DNA of 64,000 nt, from contig CANRNE010000006.1 in the NCBI GenBank assembly GCA_947631925.1, positions 18,926-82,925 of the forward strand, given 5' to 3'. The notes under the pieces were generated by a model. It was not told the origin of the DNA and made no database searches. It saw only the letters and a program-made list of their open reading frames with translations. Every line of letters starts with the position of its first letter. Position 1 is the first letter of the stretch. This stretch comes from an uncultured Clostridia bacterium (GTDB taxonomy: Bacteria; Bacillota; Clostridia; Christensenellales; Borkfalkiaceae). Both the position numbers and the translations under genes were made by a program. Positions 25,211-35,442 of this stretch are shown here, one piece after another.

Positions 25211-25474
25211 ATGGGTGATTTTGCAAGTTTTACGCCGTCGGGAAAATCGGACGACGCATGGAAGCGGGAGGCGGAGGACATCGTCCGCGCCTATGCGGGC
25301 AAGAGCGAGGGGGAACTCGTCGAGGCCATCTATCGCCGCGCGGTGGAGGGAAGGCGGGCGGGAACGCTCACCGACGAGCAAATCGACGTATTTTACGCAC
25401 AGTTTGCGCCCATGCTCAACGCCGTCAAGCGCAAACGCCTTGAAAAAATCATCGCCGAGCTCAAAAAGTTATAA
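25211..25474 (+). CDS. Small helical protein, hypothetical
   Basis: An 87-residue charged, probably all-helical protein (DAWKREAEDIVRAYAGKSEG, TDEQIDVFYAQFAPMLNAVK). GGGAGG precedes ATG 25211, better than the upstream in-frame ATG. It diverges from the small membrane gene and converges (6-bp overlap) on the desulfurase gene. Function unknown. Confidence 0.6.
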   Translation: MGDFASFTPSGKSDDAWKREAEDIVRAYAGKSEGELVEAIYRRAVEGRRAGTLTDEQIDVFYAQFAPMLNAVKRKRLEKIIAELKKL

Positions 25475-26581
25475 CTTCTTGAGGGCGCCGACGAGCGCAT
25501 TGACTTCCCGCATGCTCTGCAGGGGAGAAAATGACGCGCGCACGAGGCCGTCGGGGAAGGTGCCGAGCGCCCTGTGGGCGAGCGGCGCGCAGTGCAGTCC
25601 CGCGCGCACGGCGATGTCAAAGCGGTCGGAGAGCAGGGCGGCGACCTCTTCGGAGGGGAGCGTTCTATGGCGAAAGGCGGCAATTCCGCACGCATTGGGC
25701 GTGAAGAAGGGCTCGTAGCCGAGGACGAGGAGGGCGGAGCGCAGGGACGCGGTGAGGCGGAGGAGGTTTTCTCCCCCGCTCCGCAGCTTCGTGCGTGCAA
25801 AGATGGCGCCCTCGAAGAGGGACACGATGGCGGGATAGGAGAGCGTCCCCGCCTCGAGACGGTCGGGATAGAAGGCGGGCATGTCGAAGTTGTAGCTCTC
25901 GCTGCCCGTTCCCCCGAAGAGGACGGGCTCGGGGTCGACGCGGTCGGAAAAGAGCAGCGCCGCGGCCCCCTGCATGGCATACAGCCCCTTGTGCCCCGCG
26001 ACGGCGAGGGCGTCCAGCCCGCATTTCTTCATGTCGATGGGGATGTGCCCCGCTGCCTGTGCGCCGTCCGCAAAGAGAAGGATGTGCGCGGGAAGGGCGG
26101 CACGGATGGCATGTAAATCGGGCGCCGTGCCCGTGACGTTGGAGGCCGCAGTCACGAGACAGACGCGCGTGTTCGGCCTTACGCGGGCGGCAAAGTCCTC
26201 CGCGTGCAGCCGCCTGTCTTCCCCCAAGGGGACGACGTCGTACTCCACCCCGCGCGTCTTTTTGAGATGCTCGAGGGGTCGGAGGACGGAATTGTGTTCG
26301 AGGCAGGAACAGAGGGCGTGGTCGCCCGCCTTCAGCGTCCCCAAAATGGCGATGTTGAGCGCCTCGGTACAGCTCCGCGTGAAGACGACCCGCTCGTAGC
26401 CGTACCCCGAGAAGAGCTCGGAGAGCAGATTTCTGCAAGCAAAGACGCGTTCGGCGAGCGCGAGGGAGAGGCGGTGCCCGCTTCTCCCCGGGTTGGCACA
26501 GCAGCGCAGGGAAGCGAGGACGGCATTGGAGACGGAGGCGGGCTTAAAACCGCCCGTCGCGGCGTTGTCGAGATAAATCAT
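25469..26581 (-). CDS. Cysteine desulfurase-family aminotransferase class V
   Basis: A 370-residue PLP enzyme. It starts MIYLDNAATGGFKPASV as desulfurases do. It has the PLP-stacking EHNS region near residue 96, the ADGAQAAGHIPIDM strand and the PLP lysine K198 in AVAGHKGLYAMQG. A cysteine in RAGLHCAP occupies the position typical of the selenium-linked EF2568-like subfamily. Divergent from a DUF3343 gene 51 bp away, a partnership associated with selenium or sulfur delivery. It is not next to iscU or other assembly genes. Confidence 0.87.
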   Translation of the reverse strand: MIYLDNAATGGFKPASVSNAVLASLRCCANPGRSGHRLSLALAERVFACRNLLSELFSGYGYERVVFTRSCTEALNIAILGTLKAGDHALCSCLEHNSVLRPLEHLKKTRGVEYDVVPLGEDRRLHAEDFAARVRPNTRVCLVTAASNVTGTAPDLHAIRAALPAHILLFADGAQAAGHIPIDMKKCGLDALAVAGHKGLYAMQGAAALLFSDRVDPEPVLFGGTGSESYNFDMPAFYPDRLEAGTLSYPAIVSLFEGAIFARTKLRSGGENLLRLTASLRSALLVLGYEPFFTPNACGIAAFRHRTLPSEEVAALLSDRFDIAVRAGLHCAPLAHRALGTFPDGLVRASFSPLQSMREVNALVGALKKL

Positions 26582-26632
26582 GACGGCCTCCCGAGAAAGG
26601 ATACAGTATTATACGAGGAAGAAAAGACAATC

Positions 26633-26854
26633 ATGACGGTTTTAGCGGTATTCAAGTCCCGTGCGCAGGCGCTCGACTTCATTCATGCGGTGCGCGGCGT
26701 CGGAATTTGCGCACAGGCGGTGTCCACGCCCAAGGAAGCGGGCGTCGGTTGCGGCATCTCCGTGCGCTTTGACGAGCGGTTTTTTGAGCGCGCGAAGTTC
26801 GTGCTGTCCAAAAAAAGTTACTCCTCCTTTGTCGGATTCTTGCGGACGGGGTGA
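26633..26854 (+). CDS. DUF3343 protein, putative Se/S carrier
   Basis: A 73-residue protein matching the DUF3343 pattern: VLAVFKSRAQALDFIHAVRG at the start, then STPKEAGVGCGISVRF with the conserved glycine-rich cysteine site and a Phe-rich end. Members are proposed selenium/sulfur carriers because they co-occur with desulfurase-like enzymes and selenium genes. Here the desulfurase-like gene is directly divergent. The start is ATG 26633; the ORF extends further upstream inside the intergenic region. Confidence 0.75.
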   Translation: MTVLAVFKSRAQALDFIHAVRGVGICAQAVSTPKEAGVGCGISVRFDERFFERAKFVLSKKSYSSFVGFLRTG

Positions 26855-26859
26855 AATTC

Positions 26860-26888
26860 TTGCGTTTTTTCCCAAAATATGCTACAAT
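26860..26888 (+). promoter_or_regulatory. Promoter of nth implying a leaderless transcript
   Basis: TTGCGT (26860-26865), 17-bp spacer, TACAAT (26883-26888). The ATG of nth begins seven bases after the -10, exactly where transcription would start. Confidence 0.6.
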
Positions 26889-26894
26889 GCACGT

Positions 26895-27518
26895 ATGAGC
26901 ACACAAGCAATTTTAGAGGAACTTCTGCGGCTGTACCCCGACGCCAAGCCCGCCCTGCGCTATTCTTCGCCCTACGAACTGCTCGTCGCCGTCATCTTGT
27001 CGGCGCAGTGCACGGACGAGCGGGTGAACAAGGTGACCGCAGAGCTCTTCAAAGAGCACAACACGCCCGAGACCATGCTCCGGCTGGGACAGGAAGAGCT
27101 CGAGCGGGCGATTTACTCCTGCGGGTTCTACCGCAACAAGGCGGCGCACATTCTCTCCGCCTCGCGGGACATCGTGGAAAAATTCGGCGGCGAGGTGCCC
27201 TCCACGCTCTCCGACCTGCAGACGCTCGCGGGCGTGGGCAGAAAGACGGCAAACGTCGTCTACTCCGTCGCATTCGGCGGGGACGCTATCGCCGTGGATA
27301 CCCACGTGTTCCGCGTCGCCAACCGCTTGGGGCTGGCTTCGGGCAAGACGCCCGAGGCGGTCGAGGAGGGCCTGATGCGGGCGATTCCCAAAAATCTGTG
27401 GTCGAAGGCGCATCACCTCCTCATCTGGCACGGGCGGCTGGTCTGCCATTCACAGCGGCCGGACTGCAAATCGTGCACGCTGGCTCCCTGTTGCCGCTAT
27501 CGGGCGGACAATCCTTGA
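26895..27518 (+). CDS. nth: Endonuclease III (DNA glycosylase/AP lyase)
   Basis: Base-excision repair enzyme removing oxidised pyrimidines. The 207-residue protein has the helix-hairpin-helix LAGVGRKTANVV with catalytic K117 and the catalytic D135 in VDTHVFRVANRLGL. The [4Fe-4S] motif CHSQRPDCKSCTLAPCC (C-x6-C-x2-C-x5-C) lies at the C-terminus. ATG 26895 is supported by family length. No ribosome binding site can fit between promoter and start, so initiation may be leaderless. Confidence 0.95.
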   Translation: MSTQAILEELLRLYPDAKPALRYSSPYELLVAVILSAQCTDERVNKVTAELFKEHNTPETMLRLGQEELERAIYSCGFYRNKAAHILSASRDIVEKFGGEVPSTLSDLQTLAGVGRKTANVVYSVAFGGDAIAVDTHVFRVANRLGLASGKTPEAVEEGLMRAIPKNLWSKAHHLLIWHGRLVCHSQRPDCKSCTLAPCCRYRADNP

Positions 27519-27574
27519 AATTTTGCGTATGAAAACCTCTTGTTTCGGGCAAAACCCTTGCAGGAGGTTTTTTT

Positions 27575-27769
27575 ATGACCAATTTGACCGCAAAGGATTT
27601 GGACGTGCTCGTCCACGTACTCACGGGAGAGGAGATGGCCTGCAAAAAGGCAAGAATTTACGCAAACACCCTGACGGACGCCGCGCTCGCGGCAGAGATG
27701 CAAGAGATTGCCGCCCTGCACGAACAGCGCTTCGTCGCGCTCACGCAGATGATGGGAGGCCGCGCATGA
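27575..27769 (+). CDS. Small protein upstream of CotF-like gene
   Basis: A 64-residue helical protein (DLDVLVHVLTGEEMACKKAR, LHEQRFVALTQMMGG) that resembles half of a four-helix ferritin/CotF-like bundle. CAGGAGG provides the ribosome binding site. Its stop overlaps the start of the CotF-like gene (ATGA), so the two proteins probably work together. Likely a spore-coat-related pair by association; function unproven. Confidence 0.7.
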   Translation: MTNLTAKDLDVLVHVLTGEEMACKKARIYANTLTDAALAAEMQEIAALHEQRFVALTQMMGGRA

Positions 27770-28056
27770 AACTTTCGAAAAAGGACACGACCCTCAACGA
27801 ACAGGACGCCCTGCAGGACCTTCTCGACTGCGAGAAACTGCTCATGAACTACTACGCCGTCGCGCTCACGGAGGGCAGCTCCGTTCCCTTCCGCAAGCAG
27901 ATTCTCAAGCACTACACCGCCCATGCGGAGACGCAGTTCCGCGTCTTTGAACAGATGCTCGACCGCGGCTACTATGAGGTACAGCCCGCGCCCAAGATGG
28001 CAATCGACCAGAACGTCGAAAAGTTCGACAAAATCAAGAAGCAACTCGCTATTTAA
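27766..28056 (+). CDS. Spore coat protein CotF-like
   Basis: A 96-residue protein with the coat F pattern: DALQDLLDCEKLLMNYYAVA, then HYTAHAETQFRVFEQMLDRG and YYEVQPAPK near the end. Members coat the spore in Bacilli and Clostridia, though some are found in vegetative proteomes. It is translationally coupled to the upstream gene and 10 bp before a small basic ORF. Confidence 0.82.
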   Translation: MKLSKKDTTLNEQDALQDLLDCEKLLMNYYAVALTEGSSVPFRKQILKHYTAHAETQFRVFEQMLDRGYYEVQPAPKMAIDQNVEKFDKIKKQLAI

Positions 28057-28066
28057 GGGGGAAAGG

Positions 28067-28168
28067 ATGGCAAAGAAGAAAAAGAAGAAGATGCACCCCG
28101 CAAATCCCAACTTCTGCATGATACAGCCGAACCCCGATGAAGACATTCCCTCTTCGGGACAGTCGTAA
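28067..28168 (+). CDS. Lys-rich micropeptide, hypothetical
   Basis: A 33-residue ORF beginning MAKKKKKKMHPANPNF and ending in an acidic, Ser-rich tail. AGGGGGAAAGG directly upstream is a strong ribosome binding site, and it lies 10 bp after the CotF-like gene and before the shared terminator. No family recognised. Confidence 0.5.
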   Translation: MAKKKKKKMHPANPNFCMIQPNPDEDIPSSGQS

Positions 28169-28192
28169 ATTGTAGAAAAAACGTTTTTTAAG

Positions 28193-28240
28193 TCCCATGG
28201 CGCGGGCCGCGCAAGCGGCCCGCGCCATGGGATATTTTTG
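28193..28240 (+). terminator. Very stable terminator of the CotF-like operon
   Basis: An 18-bp perfect stem (TCCCATGGCGCGGGCCGC, loop gcaa, exact complement) is followed by TATTTTTGG. The next 180 bp up to the promoter at 28367 hold no gene; they contain A/T-rich repeats of AAAATCG. Confidence 0.85.
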
Positions 28241-28366
28241 GCAATTTTTGTCGCTTTTCCGTAAAAAATCGCAAAAAATCGTTTATTTCGATAAAATTCG
28301 AAATAAAAAATCGCGGCAAGAATCTGAAGTTTTCGCACGTTTTTTTGTGAAAATCCGCAAAAACCG

Positions 28367-28395
28367 TTGCCAAGCCCCGCGGGATATTGTATAAT
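28367..28395 (+). promoter_or_regulatory. Promoter for the FtsX-type ABC transporter
   Basis: TTGCCA, 17-bp spacer, TATAAT, 27 bp before the ATG. Confidence 0.7.
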
Positions 28396-28422
28396 AAATT
28401 TATCTGAATTTAAGGGGCATAT

Positions 28423-31038
28423 ATGATAGAGGTTCAGGGCATTACAAAGGTGTACGGCAAGGGCAAAAAGGCGACGGTGGCGCTCAATGGCGTCAGTTTT
28501 ACCCTGCCCGACGCGGGGTTCGTCTTCGTCGTGGGCAAGTCGGGATGCGGCAAGTCCACGCTGCTCAACATGATTGGCGGCTGCGACAAGCTCACCGCGG
28601 GCGAAATTATCGTGGACGGCAACAAGTTCTCCACCGCCCGCGAGCGGGACTTCGACAACTTCCGCTGCGGCTATGTCGGCTTCATCTTTCAGGATTATTG
28701 CCTGCTCGACGGGCTCACCGTCTTCGATAATGTCGCGCTCGCCCTCGACCTCAAGGGGGAGGAAGGCAGGGAGAGGGTGGAGGACGCCCTTTGCCGCGTC
28801 TGCCTCTCGGAGTATGCGGACCGCTACCCGGGCGAACTCTCGGGCGGCCAGCAGCAGCGCGTCGCCATCGCGCGCACGCTCGTCAAAAATCCCCGTCTCA
28901 TTCTGGCGGACGAGCCCACGGGCAACCTCGACAGCGTGTCCACCCGCATCATTCTCGACACGCTGAGTGAGATTTCCAAGTCGACGCTCGTGCTCATCGT
29001 CTCCCACAACCGCGCCGACGCGGAGCAGTATGCCGACCGCATCATCGAACTCTCGGAGGGGCGCGTTGTCGCCGACTGTTCGAGAAACCCTTCGGCGCGC
29101 GACATCTCCGTCGACGAGGGCGGCGTCGTCATCCAGAAGGGGGCGGTCTTCTCCGAGGCGCAGATAGAGGAGATAAACGCGGGACTTGTGGCCTCCAAAG
29201 CGCACATTCGGCAGGTGGACGACAAGTTCCTCCCGACGGCAGAATCCTGCGAAAATCGCATACAGGTTGCAAATTTCCCCTCCCACAAGCTGCGCGGGAA
29301 GGGCTTTTCGCGCCTCCTTGGCATGTTTTTGAAGAAGCGGCGGGTGGGCATGATTGTCACCACGCTCTCCATCGCCCTCATGGTCGTCGTCATGGGCGTC
29401 TGCCAGCTCTTCACGCAGTTCTCGCCCGACGCCGAAATTGCCCGTCTCTACGGGGATGACAGCGCCTCGGACACCCTTGTCATGCAAAAGGGCGCATATA
29501 CGGACGATTTTTCGACCACACTCGACATTTCGAGGATGGTCCGCGTGACGGAGGCGGACATCAAGGGGTTCCGAGACTCGGGCTACACGGGCGGCATCTA
29601 CCCGCTCTACAACGTCTCGCTGATGACGAATACGACGGTAAATCCCACCTGGAACATCGAGGCGTACTCCCTTCCCTATGATGCGGCGAATTACAAACAA
29701 TTCTTCTGCGGAAGCGGTTTGGGCGTGCTGGTCACGGACATGGGGTACCTCGAATCGGTCTACGGCAATGAAAACGGCAAAATCGAACTGCTCTCGGGCA
29801 GCTTGGAAACGACGGGCGATAGCGTGCTCGTCACCGACTATTTCGCAGACAGCCTTCTCGCCTTCAACCGCAATCTGCGCGCGGAGGGGAGCGACCCGTA
29901 CGCCAAGCTGTGCGGCCCCGTGCACATGTCGCGCTACCGCATCGCGGGCGTGTTCAAAACAGGCTACAGGGAGCGATATCGGACGCTTTTCGACGCCGTG
30001 CAGGCGGGCGGAAGTCCCGCCGATTTCGATGCGGACGACTTCATGGCATTCATCGACGAGGCGGACTCCACATTGAACATCGGTTACTCGTTCAACCCCG
30101 ATTTCGGAGAGGCGTATTGCACCGATTCCGGTCTCAACCGAACCGTCTATTACGGCACCCTCGAGGTGAAATGGGGGGACCATGTCGCGAGTAGCAGGCG
30201 TTTTTGCACAAGAACTAACAGCATTAAGGACGGGCAGGTGTACATTCGGCGGGACTTCGCCGCAAAGCTCTTCGGTGTGGATGAGGACGCGCTCTCCATC
30301 GAAGATATCCGCGGCGAGAAGATTACACTCTCCCGCTATGAGCACGTCCGACAGAACGAACCGTGCGACTTCACCGCAGAATTTACGATTGCGGGCCTTC
30401 TCGAAGTGAGCGGGGGAAACGGCGACTTTGCTTTCTCGCCCGCAGATTTTGAGATGTTCCGAAAGGTGGGCACCATCCCGTATTCGCTCTACTTCGACGA
30501 CCTCTCGTCGGTGACGAAGCTCTACGAGACGGCGGAGAGCCTGCATTACACCGTGCGCTCTCCCCTCGTGCTCGCCATGTATACGGTGGCGCGCGCGGCG
30601 CTGGTATTTACCGACATGTTCCGCATCATCATCGCCCTCATGTTCGCCCTCACCGTAATCACGCTCATCGCGTTCGGCATCGGGAGCGTGAAGAAGGGCA
30701 TGTACGACATCGCCATCATCCGCGCCCTCGGCGGCAAGACGAAGGACCTCGCCGCCATGTTTATCATCGAGATGCTCATCGTGAGCGTCGCCGTCTGCCT
30801 CATCTCCGTCTTCGGCCTCGCCCTCGGCGCGGGCGCCTGCAACTCCATCCTTGTGGAGGGATTCGTCCTCCTCGTCAACAACATCTACATGCGCCAACTG
30901 CACGTCATCGTCTTCCGCTGGGGGACGCTGCTTGCCGACGCCGCAATCGTGCTCCTTCTCACCGTGATAGCGGCCGCCGTGCCCTTCTTCATCATGCGAA
31001 AGGTGAAGCCCCGCGACATCATCCGCGCAAAGGAGTGA
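28423..31038 (+). CDS. MacB-type ABC transporter, ATPase fused to FtsX permease
   Basis: An 871-residue fusion. Residues 1-225 form a LolD/MacB-type ATPase with Walker [10 protein letters not shown] (38-46), the [14 protein letters not shown] signature, [13 protein letters not shown] and an HNR H-loop. A linker leads to a first membrane helix (about 310-330). A large external domain of about 420 residues follows, then three C-terminal helices of the FtsX core ([20 protein letters not shown]). Such proteins export peptides or antibiotics or act as mechanotransmitters. The single-chain ATPase-first order and large ectodomain fit MacB-like members. No partner genes adjoin. Confidence 0.88.
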   Translation: MIEVQGITKVYGKGKKATVALNGVSFTLPDAGFVFVVGKSGCGKSTLLNMIGGCDKLTAGEIIVDGNKFSTARERDFDNFRCGYVGFIFQDYCLLDGLTVFDNVALALDLKGEEGRERVEDALCRVCLSEYADRYPGELSGGQQQRVAIARTLVKNPRLILADEPTGNLDSVSTRIILDTLSEISKSTLVLIVSHNRADAEQYADRIIELSEGRVVADCSRNPSARDISVDEGGVVIQKGAVFSEAQIEEINAGLVASKAHIRQVDDKFLPTAESCENRIQVANFPSHKLRGKGFSRLLGMFLKKRRVGMIVTTLSIALMVVVMGVCQLFTQFSPDAEIARLYGDDSASDTLVMQKGAYTDDFSTTLDISRMVRVTEADIKGFRDSGYTGGIYPLYNVSLMTNTTVNPTWNIEAYSLPYDAANYKQFFCGSGLGVLVTDMGYLESVYGNENGKIELLSGSLETTGDSVLVTDYFADSLLAFNRNLRAEGSDPYAKLCGPVHMSRYRIAGVFKTGYRERYRTLFDAVQAGGSPADFDADDFMAFIDEADSTLNIGYSFNPDFGEAYCTDSGLNRTVYYGTLEVKWGDHVASSRRFCTRTNSIKDGQVYIRRDFAAKLFGVDEDALSIEDIRGEKITLSRYEHVRQNEPCDFTAEFTIAGLLEVSGGNGDFAFSPADFEMFRKVGTIPYSLYFDDLSSVTKLYETAESLHYTVRSPLVLAMYTVARAALVFTDMFRIIIALMFALTVITLIAFGIGSVKKGMYDIAIIRALGGKTKDLAAMFIIEMLIVSVAVCLISVFGLALGAGACNSILVEGFVLLVNNIYMRQLHVIVFRWGTLLADAAIVLLLTVIAAAVPFFIMRKVKPRDIIRAKE

Positions 31039-31071
31039 ACGCCCGCCACGCTTTTTGCATAGCATGAAAGC

Positions 31072-31701
31072 ATGGAACTTGGCACGAAATCCCTCTTCGA
31101 CCTCGAGCGCACATCGTTCGGGGAATATCTTGAAATTCCCTTTCCTTGGGAGATTTTGCCCCGCATTTCCGAGCTGATTCGCATTATTTCGATGAATTTC
31201 GAAATAAACTATACCGAGCCGAAAAGCGGGGTTTTTGTGCATAAAACGGCAAAAATTTCCCCATTTTCGGAAATTTGCGCCCCCGCGCTCATCGGGGAGG
31301 GGAGCGAGATTCGCCGCGGCGCGTACCTTCGCGGAAACACCCTGATTGGGGCGGGCTGCGTCGTCGGAAACTGCTGTGAAGTCAAGAACAGCGTCCTCAT
31401 GGACGGCGCCGTTCTGCCCCACTTCAACTACGTGGGCGACAGCGTTTTGGGGCGCTTTGCCCATCTCGGCGCGGGCGCCATTCTCTCCAACCTCAAGGGG
31501 GACAGAAGGGAGGTCGTCATCCACGCCGAGGAGGAAATTTTCACCGGGCTGAAGAAGTGCGGCGCATTTTTGGGGGACGGCGTGGAGGTCGGCTGCGGCG
31601 CCGTGCTCAACCCCGGCTGCGTCGTGGGCAAGGGCAGCCGCATCTACCCCCTTGTCTCCCTCCGCGGCGTCATTCCCGCGGGAACCATCGTAAAACAATA
31701 A
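31072..31701 (+). CDS. Left-handed beta-helix (hexapeptide) acyltransferase-like protein
   Basis: A 209-residue protein. The N-terminal 60 residues resemble the linker of sugar nucleotidyltransferases; the rest is hexapeptide repeats (AKISPFSEICAPALIGEGSE, IGAGCVVGNCCEVKNSVLMD, RFAHLGAGAILSNLKGDRRE). It resembles the GlmU C-terminal half without a nucleotidyltransferase domain. The acceptor is unknown. The ribosome binding site is weak and a start at Met41 (31192) is possible. It follows the ABC transporter by 33 bp and ends at a bidirectional terminator. Confidence 0.8.
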   Translation: MELGTKSLFDLERTSFGEYLEIPFPWEILPRISELIRIISMNFEINYTEPKSGVFVHKTAKISPFSEICAPALIGEGSEIRRGAYLRGNTLIGAGCVVGNCCEVKNSVLMDGAVLPHFNYVGDSVLGRFAHLGAGAILSNLKGDRREVVIHAEEEIFTGLKKCGAFLGDGVEVGCGAVLNPGCVVGKGSRIYPLVSLRGVIPAGTIVKQ

Positions 31702-31703
31702 AA

Positions 31704-31735
31704 ATCCGCCCCGCGGCAATTTGCCGCGGGGCGGA
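31704..31735. terminator. Perfect 32-bp palindromic terminator
   Basis: ATCCGCCCCGCGGCAA and its exact complement lie between the convergent acyltransferase-like and ychF genes. Flanking A/T bases are short, so efficiency may rest on the stem. Confidence 0.75.
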
Positions 31736-31749
31736 TGCGTCATGAAGGT

Positions 31750-32850
<1,101 letters not shown>

Positions 32851-32873
32851 AGTTTCCTCCTGATTTCCATACC

Positions 32874-32902
32874 ATTATATAACTTTTTGCACGAAACATC
32901 AA
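32874..32902 (-). promoter_or_regulatory. Promoter of ychF
   Basis: On the minus strand TTGATG, 17-bp spacer, TATAAT. Confidence 0.7.
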
Positions 32903-32911
32903 GCCTTTCGG

Positions 32912-32940
32912 TTGCAAAATGCGCGAAAAAGTGGTAGAAT
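32912..32940 (+). promoter_or_regulatory. Promoter of argS
   Basis: TTGCAA, 17-bp spacer, TAGAAT; its -35 lies 10 bp from the divergent ychF -35. The spacing leaves no room for a T-box leader. Confidence 0.65.
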
Positions 32941-32970
32941 GTTGCAGAAAGAACCGAGCAGGAGATATTT

Positions 32971-34662
32971 ATGGACCACAAGGCTTACATTGCGGAGCGG
33001 CTGCCCCTCGAAGGGGTGGACAGGGAGGAGATTGCGCGTGCGATTGCCGTCCCGCCCGATACCGCCATGGGGGACTATGCGCTCCCCTGTTTCAAGTTTG
33101 CAAAACTCTTGCACAAATCCCCCGTCGCCATCGCGGAGGAGCTCGCCGCGGCGTATCCCACGGACAATATCATCCGTTCGGCGGAGGCGGCGGGCGGCTA
33201 TCTCAACTTCAGAATCGACACCTGCGGCCTCGCAAACGAAACCGTCTCCCGCATCGAATCAGAGCAAAATGCGTACGGCTCCTCGGACATGGGTAGGGGG
33301 AAAACCGTCTGCATCGACTATTCGTCGGTGAATATCGCAAAGCCCTTCCACATCGGGCACCTGTCCACGACCGTCATCGGCGGGAGCCTTTACCGCATCT
33401 TCAAATTCCTCGGCTACCGCACCGTCGGCATCAACCACCTCGGCGACTACGGCACCCAGTTCGGGAAACTCATTGCGGCGTACAAGCATTGGGGGAACCG
33501 CGACGAGGTGCAAAGGGGCGGGATTCACGCCATCAACGACCTCTATGTGCGCTTTAACAACGAAGCAACCGAGGAGATGGAGCAGGAGGCGCGCGAGTAT
33601 TTCCGCCTCATCGAGAGCGGGGACAGGGAGGCGAACGAGCTGTTCGACTGGTTCAAAGAGCTGACCCTTGCCTACGTCGAGACCATCTACGACCGCCTGC
33701 ACATCACCTTTGACAGCTATGCGGGGGAGCGGTTTTATACCGACAAGATGGCGCCCGTCATCGAAGAACTCAAAGAAAAGGGCCTGCTCGTCGAGAGCCG
33801 CGGGGCGGGAATCGTCGACCTCGAGCCGTACGGCATGCCGCCCTGCCTCATTCTCCGCTCGGACGGCGCCTCCCTCTACGCCACGCGCGACCTCGCCGCG
33901 GCCATCTACCGCAAACAGACCTATGACTTTGATAAGTGCCTGTATGTTGTGGCTTATCAGCAAAATCTTCACTTCAAACAGGTCTTCAAAGTGCTCGAAC
34001 TCATGGGGAAGGAGTGGGCGAAGGACCTCGTCCATGTCGCCTACGGCATGGTCAGCCTCGAGGACGGGGCCATGTCCACGCGCAAGGGCAAAGTCGTCTG
34101 GCTCGAGGACGTCATTTCGCGTTGCGTCGAGAAGGCGCTCTCCATGATTTCCGAGAAGAATCCCGACCTCGAGAACAAGGAAGCGGTCGCCGAGAAGGTG
34201 GGCGTGGGTGCGGTCATCTTCGGCGCGCTCTACAACAACAAAATCAAGGATATCGTGTTCTCCTACGACAAGGCGCTCAATTTCGACGGCGAGACAAGCG
34301 TGTATGTGCAGTACACATGCGCGCGGGCCGCGTCTGTGCTTACAAAGGCGGAAACTGCCAAAATTTGCTATGAGGGGTCGGAAATCGACGACCTCTGCCC
34401 GCAGGAAGCCGACCTTGTGAAGGCGCTTGCCAACTTCCCCGACGCGGTGAAGAGCGCCGCCGCGGGGTACGAGCCGAGCATTGTCGCCCGCTATGCGGTG
34501 GATACGGCGCAGAAATTCAACAAATTCTACATCGATTGCAAGATTTTGCAGGCAGAGACGGAGAAGCTCCGCGCCCGCCGTCTGCGCCTCACGCGCGCCG
34601 CGCTCACAGTTCTTACGAATGCGCTCACCCTGCTCGGCATCGGCGTGCCCGAAAAGATGTAA
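32971..34662 (+). CDS. argS: Arginyl-tRNA synthetase
   Basis: Class I synthetase charging tRNA-Arg. The 563-residue protein contains the N-terminal Arg-specific additional domain, the HIGH motif (H127-H130 in [14 protein letters not shown]), the KMSKS-like STRKGKVV and a helical anticodon-binding domain ending [20 protein letters not shown] precedes the start. Monocistronic. Confidence 0.97.
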   Translation: MDHKAYIAERLPLEGVDREEIARAIAVPPDTAMGDYALPCFKFAKLLHKSPVAIAEELAAAYPTDNIIRSAEAAGGYLNFRIDTCGLANETVSRIESEQNAYGSSDMGRGKTVCIDYSSVNIAKPFHIGHLSTTVIGGSLYRIFKFLGYRTVGINHLGDYGTQFGKLIAAYKHWGNRDEVQRGGIHAINDLYVRFNNEATEEMEQEAREYFRLIESGDREANELFDWFKELTLAYVETIYDRLHITFDSYAGERFYTDKMAPVIEELKEKGLLVESRGAGIVDLEPYGMPPCLILRSDGASLYATRDLAAAIYRKQTYDFDKCLYVVAYQQNLHFKQVFKVLELMGKEWAKDLVHVAYGMVSLEDGAMSTRKGKVVWLEDVISRCVEKALSMISEKNPDLENKEAVAEKVGVGAVIFGALYNNKIKDIVFSYDKALNFDGETSVYVQYTCARAASVLTKAETAKICYEGSEIDDLCPQEADLVKALANFPDAVKSAAAGYEPSIVARYAVDTAQKFNKFYIDCKILQAETEKLRARRLRLTRAALTVLTNALTLLGIGVPEKM

Positions 34663-34690
34663 AAATCCGGAAAAAATTTTTGTAAAACAA

Positions 34691-34719
34691 TTGATATTCC
34701 CGTCCGTTTGTGCTATAAT
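34691..34719 (+). promoter_or_regulatory. Promoter of the reverse rubrerythrin
   Basis: TTGATA, 17-bp spacer, TATAAT, 31 bp before the ATG. Confidence 0.75.
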
Positions 34720-34750
34720 ACGGGCGAAAAATCTAAACAAGGAGATTGTT

Positions 34751-35269
34751 ATGAAAAGATGTGCTGTTTGCGGCGAAATCGTCGCCGATGATGTCGAAGT
34801 CTGCCCCGTCTGCGGTGCGAAGAAATTCACCCCCGTGGCCGAAGAAGGGTTCGCATGCGAGCACCATGTCGGGGACGGCGTGGTGGAAGACAAGGAAGTG
34901 ATGGACGGCCTGCGTGCCAATTTCAGCGGCGAGTGCTGCGAAGTCGGCATGTATCTTGCGATGGCGCGGGTCGCCGAGCGCGAGGGATATCCCGAGATTG
35001 CCGAGGCCTACAAGCGGTATGCGTTTGAGGAGGCCGAGCACGCGAGCAAGTTTGCGGAGCTCCTCGGAGAGGTCGTGACGCCCTCCACCAAGAAGAATCT
35101 CGAACTGCGCGCCGCGGCGGAAGCGGGCGCCTGCAAAGGCAAGCTCGAACTTGCAAAGCGCGCCAAGGAGCTCGGTTACGACGCCATTCACGACACCGTT
35201 CACGAGATGGCGAAGGACGAGGCTCGCCACGGTGCTGGCTTCAAGGGCCTTCTCAAGCGGTATTTTTAA
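34751..35269 (+). CDS. Reverse rubrerythrin
   Basis: A 172-residue non-haem diiron protein with the rubredoxin-like iron site first (C4, C7, C18, C21 in CAVCGE and CPVCGA). The ferritin-like diiron four-helix bundle follows ([54 protein letters not shown]). This reversed domain order is typical of Clostridia, where the protein reduces H2O2 and O2. Own promoter and terminator. It indicates an anaerobe with oxidative-stress defence. Confidence 0.93.
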   Translation: MKRCAVCGEIVADDVEVCPVCGAKKFTPVAEEGFACEHHVGDGVVEDKEVMDGLRANFSGECCEVGMYLAMARVAEREGYPEIAEAYKRYAFEEAEHASKFAELLGEVVTPSTKKNLELRAAAEAGACKGKLELAKRAKELGYDAIHDTVHEMAKDEARHGAGFKGLLKRYF

Positions 35270-35302
35270 GAGGAATCGCGCAAAAGAAATTCCAAAGAGA
35301 AA

Positions 35303-35327
35303 GAGGGCGGGACATCCCCGCCCTTTT
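35303..35327 (+). terminator. Terminator of the rubrerythrin gene
   Basis: AGGGCGGG-acat-CCCCGCCCTTTT. A further dyad CGGTAGAGT / ACTCTACCG lies at 35355-35384, just before the next promoter, and could be an operator. Confidence 0.75.
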
Positions 35328-35406
35328 ATCACACCCTTTTGCGCTCTCTTTTCTCGGTAGAGTTGGGAAAAAATCACTCTACCGTCGGTAGATAGCCCGC
35401 AAGCGG

Positions 35407-35435
35407 TTGACAATTGCGCGCGCGTGCGCTATAAT
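35407..35435 (+). promoter_or_regulatory. Consensus promoter adjoining a start codon
   Basis: TTGACA (35407-35412), 17-bp spacer, TATAAT (35430-35435). ATG 35443 begins eight bases after the -10, so the transcript would be leaderless. An earlier in-frame ATG overlaps the -10 and cannot be on the mRNA. Confidence 0.75.
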
Positions 35436-35442
35436 GGTGGTT

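Noticed and set aside
27658..31743. 1,361-codon minus-strand ORF
   Set aside because: A shadow of the CotF-like, ABC-transporter and acyltransferase genes in GC-rich DNA; it runs through terminators and a promoter on the other strand and resembles no protein.
32851..32970. Possible T-box leader upstream of argS
   Set aside because: The distance between promoter and start is too short and no T-box sequence or specifier stem is visible.
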